This document shows, piece after piece, positions 51,682 through 61,200 of a stretch of 64,000 bases of DNA (positions are counted from its first letter, which is position 1; every line of letters begins with the position of its first letter). The stretch covers positions 89,271-153,270 of the forward strand of contig NZ_JASAOI010000047.1 in the NCBI RefSeq assembly GCF_029953285.1. The letters are read 5' to 3'. The notes beneath the pieces were generated by a model that saw only the letters and a list, made by a program, of their open reading frames with translations, did not search any database and was not told where the DNA came from. Made by a program: the position numbers and the translations under genes. The stretch comes from Yinghuangia seranimata. Its GTDB lineage: Bacteria > Actinomycetota > Actinomycetes > Streptomycetales > Streptomycetaceae.

Positions 51682-52737
51682 CTAGCGCAGCAACCGCAGG
51701 CGCTCGTCCGGGGCCGCCGTCGCGACCCCCAGCACCAGCGCCGCCGACGCCAACACCGCCGGGAACTCCGCGACATAGTCCATCGACGCGTGCACCGTGA
51801 ACGCCGTCAGCGTCACCGCGCCCACCGCCACCACCGACGGATCCTGCGGCGACCGCCACAACCGCACGTACGCCCAGCCGATCAACGCGACCAGCAGCAG
51901 CGCCCCGGGCAGGCCCTGCTCCGCGGACTGCCGCAGCCACTGCGAGTGCGCCGCCTGCGTGTCCGCGTCGGAACGCGCCGTCGGGCTCTCCATCAGGAAC
52001 GTCCCCGGGCCGCTGCCGCGCCACGGGTGCTCCTTCGTGATCTTCAGGGCGTCGTGCCACACGTCCAACCGGCGCCCGGTCAGGCCCTCTTCGGCGGTAC
52101 TCCGCACACCCGACGCCTGCTCGCGATCGCTGCCCAGATAGACCGTCCCCGCGACCACGACCATCAGGCACACCGCGCCCGCGACCACCAGCGAACCACG
52201 CCGCCGCGCCGACATCGCGGTCAGGCCGATCATCAGGATCGCCACCGCCCCCAGCACCGCCGTCAACGACCGCGTCGCGAACGCGCCCAGCACCAACAGC
52301 CCGGCCAGCAGGTGCATTTCCCCGCGCCGGCGCTCGGTCGGAGCGGCCAACGCGGCCAGGCACGCGGCACCCACCGCCTGCGCCACCAACGCGCCGTTGG
52401 CGTTGCCGTACCCGAGCGGCTCGGCGAGCGTCGCCCCGCTCAGGGCGTCCGGCGACATCAGCAGCACCACCGCGATCGCCCCCGCCAGCGCGCCGCACGT
52501 CGCGAACGCCGAACGCGCACCGGCCACCCGGCCCGTCGCGTACGCCGCGGCCGTCGTCATCAGCGCCAACAGGAACGCCTCGGGCCCCGCCGCCCGGCCC
52601 GCGGACGCCACCAGCGCCCACACGCCCATGGCGGCCACAGTGATCACGCCCAGTAAGTCCAGGCGGGACAGATTCCCGGTCTCCAGCCGCACTCTCGCTC
52701 CCAGCCCCAGCACGCCGTACCCCCGACCCTCGCCCAT
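51682..52737 (-). CDS. O-antigen ligase/polymerase family membrane protein (Wzy_C-type)
   Basis: This 351-residue membrane protein has about nine helices and a long extracytoplasmic loop with WHDALKITKEHPWRGSGPGT followed by QAAHSQWLRQSAEQGLPGAL, which contains the H-S-x-W type signature of WaaL/Wzy_C proteins. It should polymerise or ligate lipid-linked glycans outside the membrane. It is convergent with the priming transferase gene (35-bp gap). The start is taken as ATG 52737; the frame continues upstream without hydrophobic sequence. Confidence 0.88.
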   Translation of the reverse strand: MGEGRGYGVLGLGARVRLETGNLSRLDLLGVITVAAMGVWALVASAGRAAGPEAFLLALMTTAAAYATGRVAGARSAFATCGALAGAIAVVLLMSPDALSGATLAEPLGYGNANGALVAQAVGAACLAALAAPTERRRGEMHLLAGLLVLGAFATRSLTAVLGAVAILMIGLTAMSARRRGSLVVAGAVCLMVVVAGTVYLGSDREQASGVRSTAEEGLTGRRLDVWHDALKITKEHPWRGSGPGTFLMESPTARSDADTQAAHSQWLRQSAEQGLPGALLLVALIGWAYVRLWRSPQDPSVVAVGAVTLTAFTVHASMDYVAEFPAVLASAALVLGVATAAPDERLRLLR

Positions 52738-52886
52738 GCCCGTCGACCGCCACGCCCTCGCGCGCCGCAAGCGGCGTGTACACGCCGCGCGGACGCTACC
52801 GGCGCGAGCACCCGGGCCGCGACCGTCCCCTCCCGGACCGGCGGTCATCGGCCACACCTCGCACGCGAACCGGGCAGGATGTGCGC

Positions 52887-53489
52887 ATGTCGCTCTTCAT
52901 CGCCGGGGCCGGCGGCGTCGGCCGCGAGACCCTCGACGCCGCGCTCGCCGCGGGCATCCCCGTCACCGCGTTCCTCGACGACGCCCCCGGCGGCGCCAAG
53001 GTCCGCGGCCTGCCGGTGCTGCGGCCCGAGGAGGCCGAGCCCGGCGGAACCTACCTGGTGGGCATCGCCAATCCCGCGGTACGCCGCAGGCTGACCGCCC
53101 TGCTCGACGCGCACGGCCTCACCCCGGTGACGATCGTCCACCCGCGCGCCGTCATCGGCCCCGAGAGCACGCTCGGCGAAGGCTGCCTCGTCCTCGCCAA
53201 CGCGCACGTGTCCAGCAGCATCACCATCGGCGCGCACACCCAGGTCCACTACAACGCCACCGTCGGACACGACGCCGTGCTCGACGACCGCGTCACCGTG
53301 TACCCCGGCGCCAACATCTCCGGCAACGTCCACCTGTGCGACGACGCGACCGTCGGCAGCAACGCCGTCGTCCTGCAGGGACTCACGGTCGGCGAGGGCG
53401 CGTTCGTCGGCGCCGGGGCCGTCGTCACCCGCGACGTCCCGCCCGGCGTCGTCGTCGTGGGCTCCCCGGCCCGACCGCTGCGGCGCTGA
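52887..53489 (+). CDS. NeuD/PglD-type sugar O/N-acetyltransferase
   Basis: This 200-residue enzyme has an N-terminal Rossmann-like half (SLFIAGAGGVGRETLDAAL) and a left-handed beta-helix with repeated hexapeptides (GPESTLGEGCLVLANAHVSS; VSSSITIGAHTQV, VGHDAVLDDRVTV), with the catalytic His in NATVGHDAVL. NeuD/PglD proteins acetylate the 4-amino group of a UDP-sugar or O-acetylate sialic acid. It fits with the aminotransferase at 11.3 kb. ATG 52887 is preceded by GGCAGGAT. It is divergent from the O-antigen ligase gene. Confidence 0.9.
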   Translation: MSLFIAGAGGVGRETLDAALAAGIPVTAFLDDAPGGAKVRGLPVLRPEEAEPGGTYLVGIANPAVRRRLTALLDAHGLTPVTIVHPRAVIGPESTLGEGCLVLANAHVSSSITIGAHTQVHYNATVGHDAVLDDRVTVYPGANISGNVHLCDDATVGSNAVVLQGLTVGEGAFVGAGAVVTRDVPPGVVVVGSPARPLRR

Positions 53490-53548
53490 CCCGGGACCGG
53501 ACGCCCGGCACCGCGCCGGCGCCAGCGGCGCCCTGGCGGCCACCACGG

Positions 53549-54499
53549 TCAGTCCCCGGCCGCCACCGCGGCCTGGGAGCGGAACCACGCGACGGTGTCC
53601 GCCAGGCCCTGCCGCAGGTCGACCGGGCGCGCGTCGGGGAACAGCCGGCGGAGCTCGGTGCTGTCCGCCTGCGAGTCGCGTACGTCGCCCGCGCGCGGCG
53701 CGACGTGCTCGACGTCGACCGGCCCGCCGAGCACCTCGGCAAGCAGCGCTATCAGCGCGTTGAGCGAAGTCCGGGTGCCGAAGGCCAGGTTCACCGGTCC
53801 GTCGTGCGTCACCCGGCGCACCACCGCGTCGGTCAGAACCCCGCACACGCTCGCCACGTTCGTGAAGTCGCGCGTCTGCTCGCCGTCGCCCTGCACGGTC
53901 AGCGGCCGCCCGGCCAACGCCGCGTCGATGAACCGCGGTATCACCGCCGCATAGGCGTGGTTCGCCGGCTGCAGCGGGCCGAAGACGTTGAAGAAGCGGA
54001 ACGGCAGCACCGGCATGCCGTAGCAGTGGCCGTAGGACAGCACGTAGCTCTCCGTCGCCAACTTGCTGACGGCGTAAGGGCTCAGCGGCATCGTCCGCAG
54101 CCCCTCGTGCTTGGGCAGCACCGGGTTCCCGCCGTACACCGACGACGAGGACGCCGCCAGCACGTGGATGCCGCCCGCGCGCCGCGCCGCCTCGAGGACC
54201 ATCAGCGTCCCCGTCGCGTTGGCGTGATGGCTCGCCAGCGGGTCGGCGATCGACCGCGGCACCGACGGCAGCGCCCCCAGGTGCACGACCGCACCGGCCC
54301 CGTCGCACGCCTTGTCCATCAACTCCTCGTCCAGGAACGTGCCCTGGTGGAAGGTGACGGGTACGCCGGCGAGGTTGGCGAGCGATCCGGTGGACAGGTC
54401 GTCCACCACCGCGACCTCGTCGACCTCGGTCCGCGCGAGCAGCGCCCGCGCCAGGTTCGACCCGATGAAACCGGCCCCACCGGTGACGACGACCTTCAT
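53549..54499 (-). CDS. NAD-dependent nucleotide-sugar epimerase (extended SDR)
   Basis: This 316-residue enzyme has the NAD-binding GGAGFIGSNLARALL (7-21), the catalytic triad Ser in ASSSSVYGG, Tyr142 and Lys146 in SPYAVSKLATE, and FFNVFGPLQPANHAYAAVIP. The SSSSVYG pattern favours an epimerase (GalE-like) over a dehydratase (which has T-D-E-V-Y-G). It may convert UDP-sugars for the polymer. The ATG at 54499 has a GGGGGGCT site. It converges with the NeuD-like gene across 60 bp. Confidence 0.92.
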   Translation of the reverse strand: MKVVVTGGAGFIGSNLARALLARTEVDEVAVVDDLSTGSLANLAGVPVTFHQGTFLDEELMDKACDGAGAVVHLGALPSVPRSIADPLASHHANATGTLMVLEAARRAGGIHVLAASSSSVYGGNPVLPKHEGLRTMPLSPYAVSKLATESYVLSYGHCYGMPVLPFRFFNVFGPLQPANHAYAAVIPRFIDAALAGRPLTVQGDGEQTRDFTNVASVCGVLTDAVVRRVTHDGPVNLAFGTRTSLNALIALLAEVLGGPVDVEHVAPRAGDVRDSQADSTELRRLFPDARPVDLRQGLADTVAWFRSQAAVAAGD

Positions 54500-54849
54500 G
54501 AGCCCCCCAGAGCATCGTTGCGCGTCGTGACGCCGGACGGCCGCGCAGAGCCCCCTCGCCGGCCCGTCCGGTCCCCGCATGCTACCCAGCGACCGCACGT
54601 GGTGCGCTGGAGTCGGGCAACCCGGGCCAACCAACGAACTATGCGGTAACGGCCTTACCGGGTATTGGTCGTGGCAAGACTGGCGAATGGCCGACATCAG
54701 CATTGTTCTTGCGCAACACTGTGCCCAGGCAACTGCCGACTTCGCTCACCCTCCGCCGGAATCGGACCCGCGGACGGGCGTCGGCAGACGGCCCGATCGT
54801 GTCCCTGGGGAGAGGGCCGGACGGGTTCTAGGGGTAGGGGTCGCCAATC
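54500..54849. other. Divergent spacer upstream of the secreted giant proteins
   Basis: This 350-bp region has no gene. It carries promoters for the minus-strand epimerase and the plus-strand secreted protein, and an inverted repeat cggtaa-N5-ttaccg (54644-54660). Confidence 0.6.
54644..54660. promoter_or_regulatory. Inverted repeat cggtaa-N5-ttaccg
   Basis: A perfect 6-bp-arm inverted repeat lies about 190 bp before the first secreted-protein gene and 145 bp from the epimerase start. It may be an operator for either. Confidence 0.4.
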
Positions 54850-57800
54850 ATGCATTCCGCGGCAGTACGCCGTCGCGGCACCGGAAACGGTGCCCTCCAC
54901 AAACTACGGCCACGGTGGCGGGGGCGCGCCGTATCGCCGGTGTACCTCGCCCTCTTCGCCCTGCTCGGCGCCATGGCGATCGTGCTGCCGACCGCCACGC
55001 GCGCCAACGCCGGCCCGTGCGACGCGCCGATCGTCAACGCCGTCGTGTGCGAGAACAGCAAGACCGGAACCGCCCGCAGCACGTGGGACGTCAGCGGCTC
55101 CGGCACCAGCTCGATCCAGGGCTTCGCCACCGAGATCAGCGTCAACGTCGGTGAGACCGTCCACTTCAAGGTGAAGACCCCGGCCACCGGGTACCGCCTG
55201 GACATCTACCGGCTCGGCTACTACGGCGGCAACGGCGCCCGGAAGATCACCTCGGTCAACCCGAGCGTGGCGCTGCCGCAGAACCAACCCGCCTGCAACT
55301 CGGACGACAACACCACGGGCCTGTACGACTGTTCGAACTGGGCCGAGTCGGCGTCGTGGGCGGTCCCTGCGGGATCGGTGTCCGGTTACTACATCGCCAA
55401 GCTGGTGCGCACCGACGCCACGGCGGGTTCCAGCCACATCGCGTTCATCGTGCGCGACGACGCCTCGCACTCGAAGATGTTCATGCAGGCGTCCGACACC
55501 ACGTGGCAGGCCTACAACGCCTATGGCGGCAACGACCTTTACGTCGGCCAGCCCGCTGGGCGCGCCTACAAGGTCAGCTACAACCGCCCGTTCACGACAC
55601 GTGGCGACAACCCCGAGGACTGGCTGTTCAACGCCGAGTACCCGATGGTGCGCTTCCTCGAGCGCAACGGCTACGACGTCACGTACACGACGGACACCGA
55701 CAGTGCGCGGCGCGGCCAACTCATCAAGAACCACCAGCTGTTCATGTCCGTCGGCCATGACGAGTACTGGTCGGGCGAGCAGCGCGCGAACGTCGAGGCC
55801 GCGCGTGACGCGGGCGTCAACCTCGCCTTCTTCTCCGGCAACGAGGTCTACTGGAAGACCCGTTGGGAGAACGGCGGCATGAACGCGGAGGGCGCGCCGT
55901 ACCGCACGCTCACCACGTACAAGGAGACGCACGACAACGCCAAGACCGACCCGATCGGCCCCAACGTGTGGACCGGCACGTGGCGCGACCCGCGCTTCTC
56001 GCCGCCCGCCGACGGCGGCCGCCCGGAGAACGCGCTGACGGGACAACAGTTCATCGCGAACTGCTGCACCACCGACATGACCGTCAACAGCGCCGACGGC
56101 AAGATGCGCCTGTGGCGCAACACGCGCGCGGCCACGCTCGCGGCCGGCACCACGACGACCCTCGGCAGCGGACTGCTCGGGTACGAGTGGGACACCGACA
56201 CCGAGAACAGCGTGCGGCCCCCGAACCTGATCCGCCTGTCGACCACCACGCAGTCCGGCCAACTCCTGACCGACTACGGGTCGTCGTACGCGGACGGCAG
56301 CGCGACGCACCACCTGGTCATGTACCGCGCGGCCAGCGGCGCGCTGGTCTTCGGCGCCGGCACCATCCAGTACACGTGGGGCCTGGACAACCAGCGCACC
56401 ACCGGAACCGGCAGCGTCGACACGGCTGTTCAGCAGGCGACCATCAACCTGTTCGCCGACATGGGCGTCCAGCCCGGCACGCTGATGACCGGCATGGTCG
56501 CCGCCACGGCGTCCACCGACACCACGCCGCCGGCCTCCACGCTCCAGTCGCCGGTGCCGGGCCAGGCCATCCAGGTGAACCAGGCGTTCACGGTCAGCGG
56601 CACCGCGTCCGACGTCGGCGGCCAGGTCGCGGGCGTGGAGGTGTCCGTCGACAACGGCGCCACGTGGCACCCGGCGAACGGCCGTGCCTCGTGGACCTAC
56701 ACGTTCACGCCGACCGCGCTCGGGCAGATCACCATCAAGACCCGCGCGACGGACGACAGCGCGCGCAGCGAGACGCCGGGCGCCGGGCTCACCGTCACGG
56801 TCGCCACCAACGTCCCGCCGCCGCCCGTCACGTGCCCGTGCACCATCTGGCCGGACGGCACCCTGCCGTCGGCCGGCCCCGACCCCGAGTCGACCTCGGT
56901 CGAGCTCGGCGTGAAGTTCAAGGCCGACCGCGACGGTTACATCACCGGTGTCCGCTTCTACAAGTTCGCCGAGAACACCGGCACGCACGTCGGCCACCTG
57001 TGGAACGCGTCCGGCACGCAGCTCGCGCAGGCGACGTTCACGAACGAGTCGGCGAGCGGCTGGCAGCAGGTCACCTTCGCCAGCCCGGTCGCGGTCACCG
57101 CGGGCACCACGTACGTCGCCTCCTATGTGGCGCCGAACGGCCGGTACGCCGCCGACGAGAACTACTTCACCGCGCAGTACGCCCGCGCACCACTGACCGC
57201 GCTCAGCAACGGCGGTGTCTACAAGAGCGGCAGCGGGTTCCCGACCTCGACGTGGAACTCGGCGAACTTCTGGGTGGACGTGGTCTTCACGACCAACTCC
57301 ACGCCGCCGCCCGTCGGTCCCGCCGTCACGGGTACGAGTCCCGCCAACGGCGCCACCGCGGTCGCCGCCGCCACCAATGTGACGGCGACGTTCGACAAGG
57401 ACGTGCAGCCCGCGACCATCGCGTGGTCGGTCAAGAAGCCCGACAACAGCACCGTCGCCGGCACCGCGTCCTATGACAGTGCCGGCAAGACGGCGACGTT
57501 CGACCCGACCGCGGACCTCGCGGCGGGCACGCAGTACACGGTGACGCTCAGCGGGGCCAAGGACACCAACGGCACCGCGATGAACCCGTTCACCTGGTCG
57601 TTCACCACCGCGGGGACGACCCCGCCGCCGACCTGCGCGCCGTGCACCATCTGGCCGGCGAGCACGGTGCCGGGCACCCCGGCCGACCCGGAGGCGGTGC
57701 CCATCGAGGTGGGCGTCAAGTTCAAGACGGACGTCAGCGGCAACATCACCGGCATCCGCTTCTACAAGGGATCCACCAACACCGGCACGCACGTCGCCCA

Positions 57801-58122
57801 CCTGTGGTCGTCGACCGGCACCCTGCTGGCCACCGCGACCTTCTCGGGTGAGACCGCGAGCGGCTGGCAGCAGGTGACGTTCGCCAACCCGGTGCCGGTG
57901 ACGGCGGGCACGACGTACGTCGCGTCGTACTACGCGCCGGTGGGCCACTACGCCTCCGACCAGGACGGCCTCGCCGCCCAGGCCGGGACCGGCCCGGTCA
58001 AGGCACTCGCCGACGGCGCGTCCGGCGGCAACGGCGTCTACAAGCAGGCCGGCGGCGGGGGCTTCCCGACCGACACCTGGAGCGCGAGCAACTACTGGGT
58101 GGACGTGACCTTCACGAGCTGA
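54850..58122 (+). CDS. Large secreted protein: DMFase-beta-like domain, Ig and two DUF4082 domains
   Basis: This 1090-residue exported protein has a signal peptide cleaved after TRANA (residue 54), a domain resembling the N,N-dimethylformamidase beta subunit (about 90-540; YRLDIYRLGYYGGNGARKI, MSVGHDEYWSGEQR), an Ig-like module (557-652), a DUF4082 domain (about 661-814), an SbsA-type Ig domain (about 820-920; GTSPANGATAVAAATN) and a second DUF4082 (about 929-1089). Each DUF4082 starts with a cysteine pair (CPCTIWPDG, CAPCTIWPAS) and ends with NYWVDVTF-type sequence. It is probably a cell-surface or extracellular enzyme. It precedes a paralogous gene in the same direction. Confidence 0.85.
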   Translation: MHSAAVRRRGTGNGALHKLRPRWRGRAVSPVYLALFALLGAMAIVLPTATRANAGPCDAPIVNAVVCENSKTGTARSTWDVSGSGTSSIQGFATEISVNVGETVHFKVKTPATGYRLDIYRLGYYGGNGARKITSVNPSVALPQNQPACNSDDNTTGLYDCSNWAESASWAVPAGSVSGYYIAKLVRTDATAGSSHIAFIVRDDASHSKMFMQASDTTWQAYNAYGGNDLYVGQPAGRAYKVSYNRPFTTRGDNPEDWLFNAEYPMVRFLERNGYDVTYTTDTDSARRGQLIKNHQLFMSVGHDEYWSGEQRANVEAARDAGVNLAFFSGNEVYWKTRWENGGMNAEGAPYRTLTTYKETHDNAKTDPIGPNVWTGTWRDPRFSPPADGGRPENALTGQQFIANCCTTDMTVNSADGKMRLWRNTRAATLAAGTTTTLGSGLLGYEWDTDTENSVRPPNLIRLSTTTQSGQLLTDYGSSYADGSATHHLVMYRAASGALVFGAGTIQYTWGLDNQRTTGTGSVDTAVQQATINLFADMGVQPGTLMTGMVAATASTDTTPPASTLQSPVPGQAIQVNQAFTVSGTASDVGGQVAGVEVSVDNGATWHPANGRASWTYTFTPTALGQITIKTRATDDSARSETPGAGLTVTVATNVPPPPVTCPCTIWPDGTLPSAGPDPESTSVELGVKFKADRDGYITGVRFYKFAENTGTHVGHLWNASGTQLAQATFTNESASGWQQVTFASPVAVTAGTTYVASYVAPNGRYAADENYFTAQYARAPLTALSNGGVYKSGSGFPTSTWNSANFWVDVVFTTNSTPPPVGPAVTGTSPANGATAVAAATNVTATFDKDVQPATIAWSVKKPDNSTVAGTASYDSAGKTATFDPTADLAAGTQYTVTLSGAKDTNGTAMNPFTWSFTTAGTTPPPTCAPCTIWPASTVPGTPADPEAVPIEVGVKFKTDVSGNITGIRFYKGSTNTGTHVAHLWSSTGTLLATATFSGETASGWQQVTFANPVPVTAGTTYVASYYAPVGHYASDQDGLAAQAGTGPVKALADGASGGNGVYKQAGGGGFPTDTWSASNYWVDVTFTS

Positions 58123-58147
58123 CGCTCGTCCAGCCGCACGTCCAGTG

Positions 58148-58173
58148 GCGGGGGGGCCGCCCGGGCCCCCCGC
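58148..58173. terminator. Hairpin between the two secreted-protein genes
   Basis: Near-perfect arms gcgggggggcc and ggccccccgc around a short loop lie 25 bp after the first gene and 35 bp before the second, possibly an attenuator between them. Confidence 0.55.
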
Positions 58174-58208
58174 TTCCCCGGTTCCACTTCCACTGAGGAG
58201 CACCGACG

Positions 58209-61200
58209 ATGGCACGCCGCCACGCGCCGCCGCGTTTTCGCATGTCCAGACTGATCCACCCGATCAGCGCGTTCCGCGCCACCAGGTCGCGCCGCAAGAA
58301 GGCCACCGCGATCAGCACCGCGACGACCGCCCTTGCCGCGGTCGCCGCTCTGATCTTCACCCTCTTCTCCCCGCTGTCCGCACAGGCCGCCCCGTGCAGC
58401 CCGTGCTCCCTCTTCGGGACCACGAACCCGGGCGTCGGACCGGACAGCGAGACCATCTCCGTCGAGCTCGGCGTGCGCTTCACCCCGAAGAGCAACGGCC
58501 GCATCCTCGGCGTGAAGTTCTGGAAGGACGCCGCGAACACCGGCGTCCACAAGGGCTACCTGTGGAACACCACCACCGGCACCAGCACGCAGGTCACCTT
58601 CTCCGGGGAGACCGCGTCGGGCTGGCAGACGGCGCTGTTCCCGACCCCGGTGAACGTCACCGCGGGCACGCAGTACATCGCCTCGTACCTCGCGCCCAAC
58701 GGCCGGTACACCGCCACCAACGGCTTCTTCAACAACGCGTGGGACAGTGAGCAGCTGACCGCCCCCGCGACCGGAGCCGACGGCAACGGCGTCTACCACG
58801 CGGGGGCCGGCGGCATCATGCCGACCGACACGTGGAACGGCAGCAACTACTGGGTGGACGCGCTCTTCGAGCCCGGCGCCGACACCGTCGCGCCGACCGT
58901 CACCGCGACCTCGCCGACCAACAACGCGACCGCGGTGCCGATCAACTCCGCGCTGTCCGCGACGTTCAGCGAGAGCGTGCAGGCGAACACCATCGCGTGG
59001 GACGTCCGCAAGCCGGACAACTCCCAGGTCGCCGGCACCGCCACCTGGGACCCCGCGACGCTCACCGCGACGTTCACCCCGGCCGCCAACCTCGCGCTGT
59101 CCACCGTCCACACGGTGAACCTCACCGGGGCCAAGGACGCCGCCAACAACACGATGGCGCCGGTCACCTGGTCGTTCACGACCGCCGCGACGCCGCCGTC
59201 CACGTCGACGTTCAGCATCTTCACCGGCAACGAGACCGTGCCGACGCCGAACGACGACAACTCGCCCAACGAGCTCGGCGTGCGGTTCAAGCCCACGTCC
59301 AACGGCTTCATCAAGGCGATCAAGTTCTACAAGAGCTCCGCGAACACCGGGCCCTTCACCGTCAGCCTGTGGAACACCGCGGGCACCCGCCTCGGCGGCG
59401 TCGACAACGTGACCAACCTGTCCGGCAGCGGCTGGAAGTCCGTCACGCTCGCCTCGCCGATCGCGGTCACCGCGAACACGACGTACATCGCGTCGTACCA
59501 CACGATGAGCGGCAACTACGCCTACTCCAACGGCTTCTTCTCCGGCCAGTCGGCCGGCAACGCCAAGATCGCCGCCCCGGCCAGCACCGGCGCGGCGCCC
59601 AACGGCGTCTACAAGTACTCCAGCAACACGGCGTTCCCCAGTGACACCTTCGAGGACAGCAACTACTGGGTCGACGTCCTGTACGACACCGACGGCAGCG
59701 ACACCACCCCGCCGACCGTCACGGGGCAGCAGCCCGGCGTGAACGAGACCGGCGTGCCGATCGCGCTCCAGCCGGCCGTCACCTTTAGCGAGGCCGTCAA
59801 GCCGGCGTCGATCAGCTTCACCCTCAAGCAGGGCGCCACCACGGTGCCGTCCACGCTCCAGTTCGACGACCCGAACCAGCCCACCCAGGTGGTCCTCAAG
59901 CCGAACGCGCCGCTCGCGTACTCGACGCAGTACACGCTCACGCTCGGCGGCTACCAGGACCTGGCCGGCAACAACGGCTCGGGCACGACGTGGAACTTCA
60001 CCACCGGCGCGGCCCCGCCGCCCGCACCGTGCTCGTCGCCCAACACCGGCCCGGTGCTGGTCATCACGGCGAACGCCAACCCGTACGCCTGCTACTACAG
60101 CGAGATCCTGCGCGCCGAAGGCCTCAACTCCTTCACCACGCTGGACATCGGCGCCGTCAACGCGACCGAGCTCAACAAGTACACGACCGTCATTCTCGGC
60201 GACCTCGACCCGAACGCGGCGCTCGTCACCGCGCTCACGAACTGGGTCAACGCGGGCGGCAACCTGATCGCCATGCGACCGCGGGCCACGCTGTCCGCCC
60301 TCACCGGCCTCAGCGCGGCGTCCGGCGTCATCAGCGACCAGTACGTCAAGGTCCAGGACGCCACCGGGCCCGGCGCGGGCATCTACGCCGACCGCCCGAT
60401 CCAGTTCCACGGCACCGCCGACCAGTGGACCGCCGCGGCCGACACCACCGTGATCGCCGAGCTCTACCGGCGCACCGGCGCCGCCGAGCCGGCCGACCTC
60501 GGCAAGCCCGCCGTCACCAAGCGGGCGTCCGGCTCCGGCACGGTCACCTCGTTCACCTTCGACCTGGCCAAGTCGGTCGTGCTGACCCGGCAGGGCAACC
60601 CGGCGCAGGCCAACAAGGAGAACGACACCCTCACCGACAACCTGCGCTCCACCGACATGTTCTACCGGGACTGGGTCGACCTGAACCGGGTCGAGGTGCC
60701 GCAGGCCGACGAGCAGCAGCGACTGCTCGCCAACGTCATCGAGACCGTCAACCGCGAGAAGGCGCCGCTGCCGCGCTTCTGGTACTTCCAGGGCAAGGCC
60801 GGCTCCGCGACGCCCGACATCAACCCCGTCGTGCTGGTCTCCACCGGCGACCACCACAACACGGCGCAGACGGGCATCACCTACCGGGTCAGCAAGTACA
60901 ACGCCAACAGCGACCCGGCGTGCGCCAACGTCCTGACGCAGGCCCAGTGGGTGAAGGACTGGCGCTGCATGCGCGGCACCTTCTACATCTGGGACTCCAA
61001 CGGCGACGCCACTCCGTCCGCGGTCAACAGCTGGAAGACCCAGGGCTACGAGGTCGCGCGGCACGTCTCGCAGAACGACAACTGCATCGGCGTCAACCCG
61101 AACAGCTCGCAGTCGGTCATCACGTCGACGCTCACCGGCGCTTTCGACTCGAGCCTGACCGACTTCCGCGACGCCTACGGGTACTCGCCGACCACCAGCC

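Noticed and set aside
53549..54499. A 4,6-dehydratase (RmlB/PglF type)
   Set aside because: The active-site segment is SSSSVYG, not the T-D-E-V-Y-G of dehydratases.
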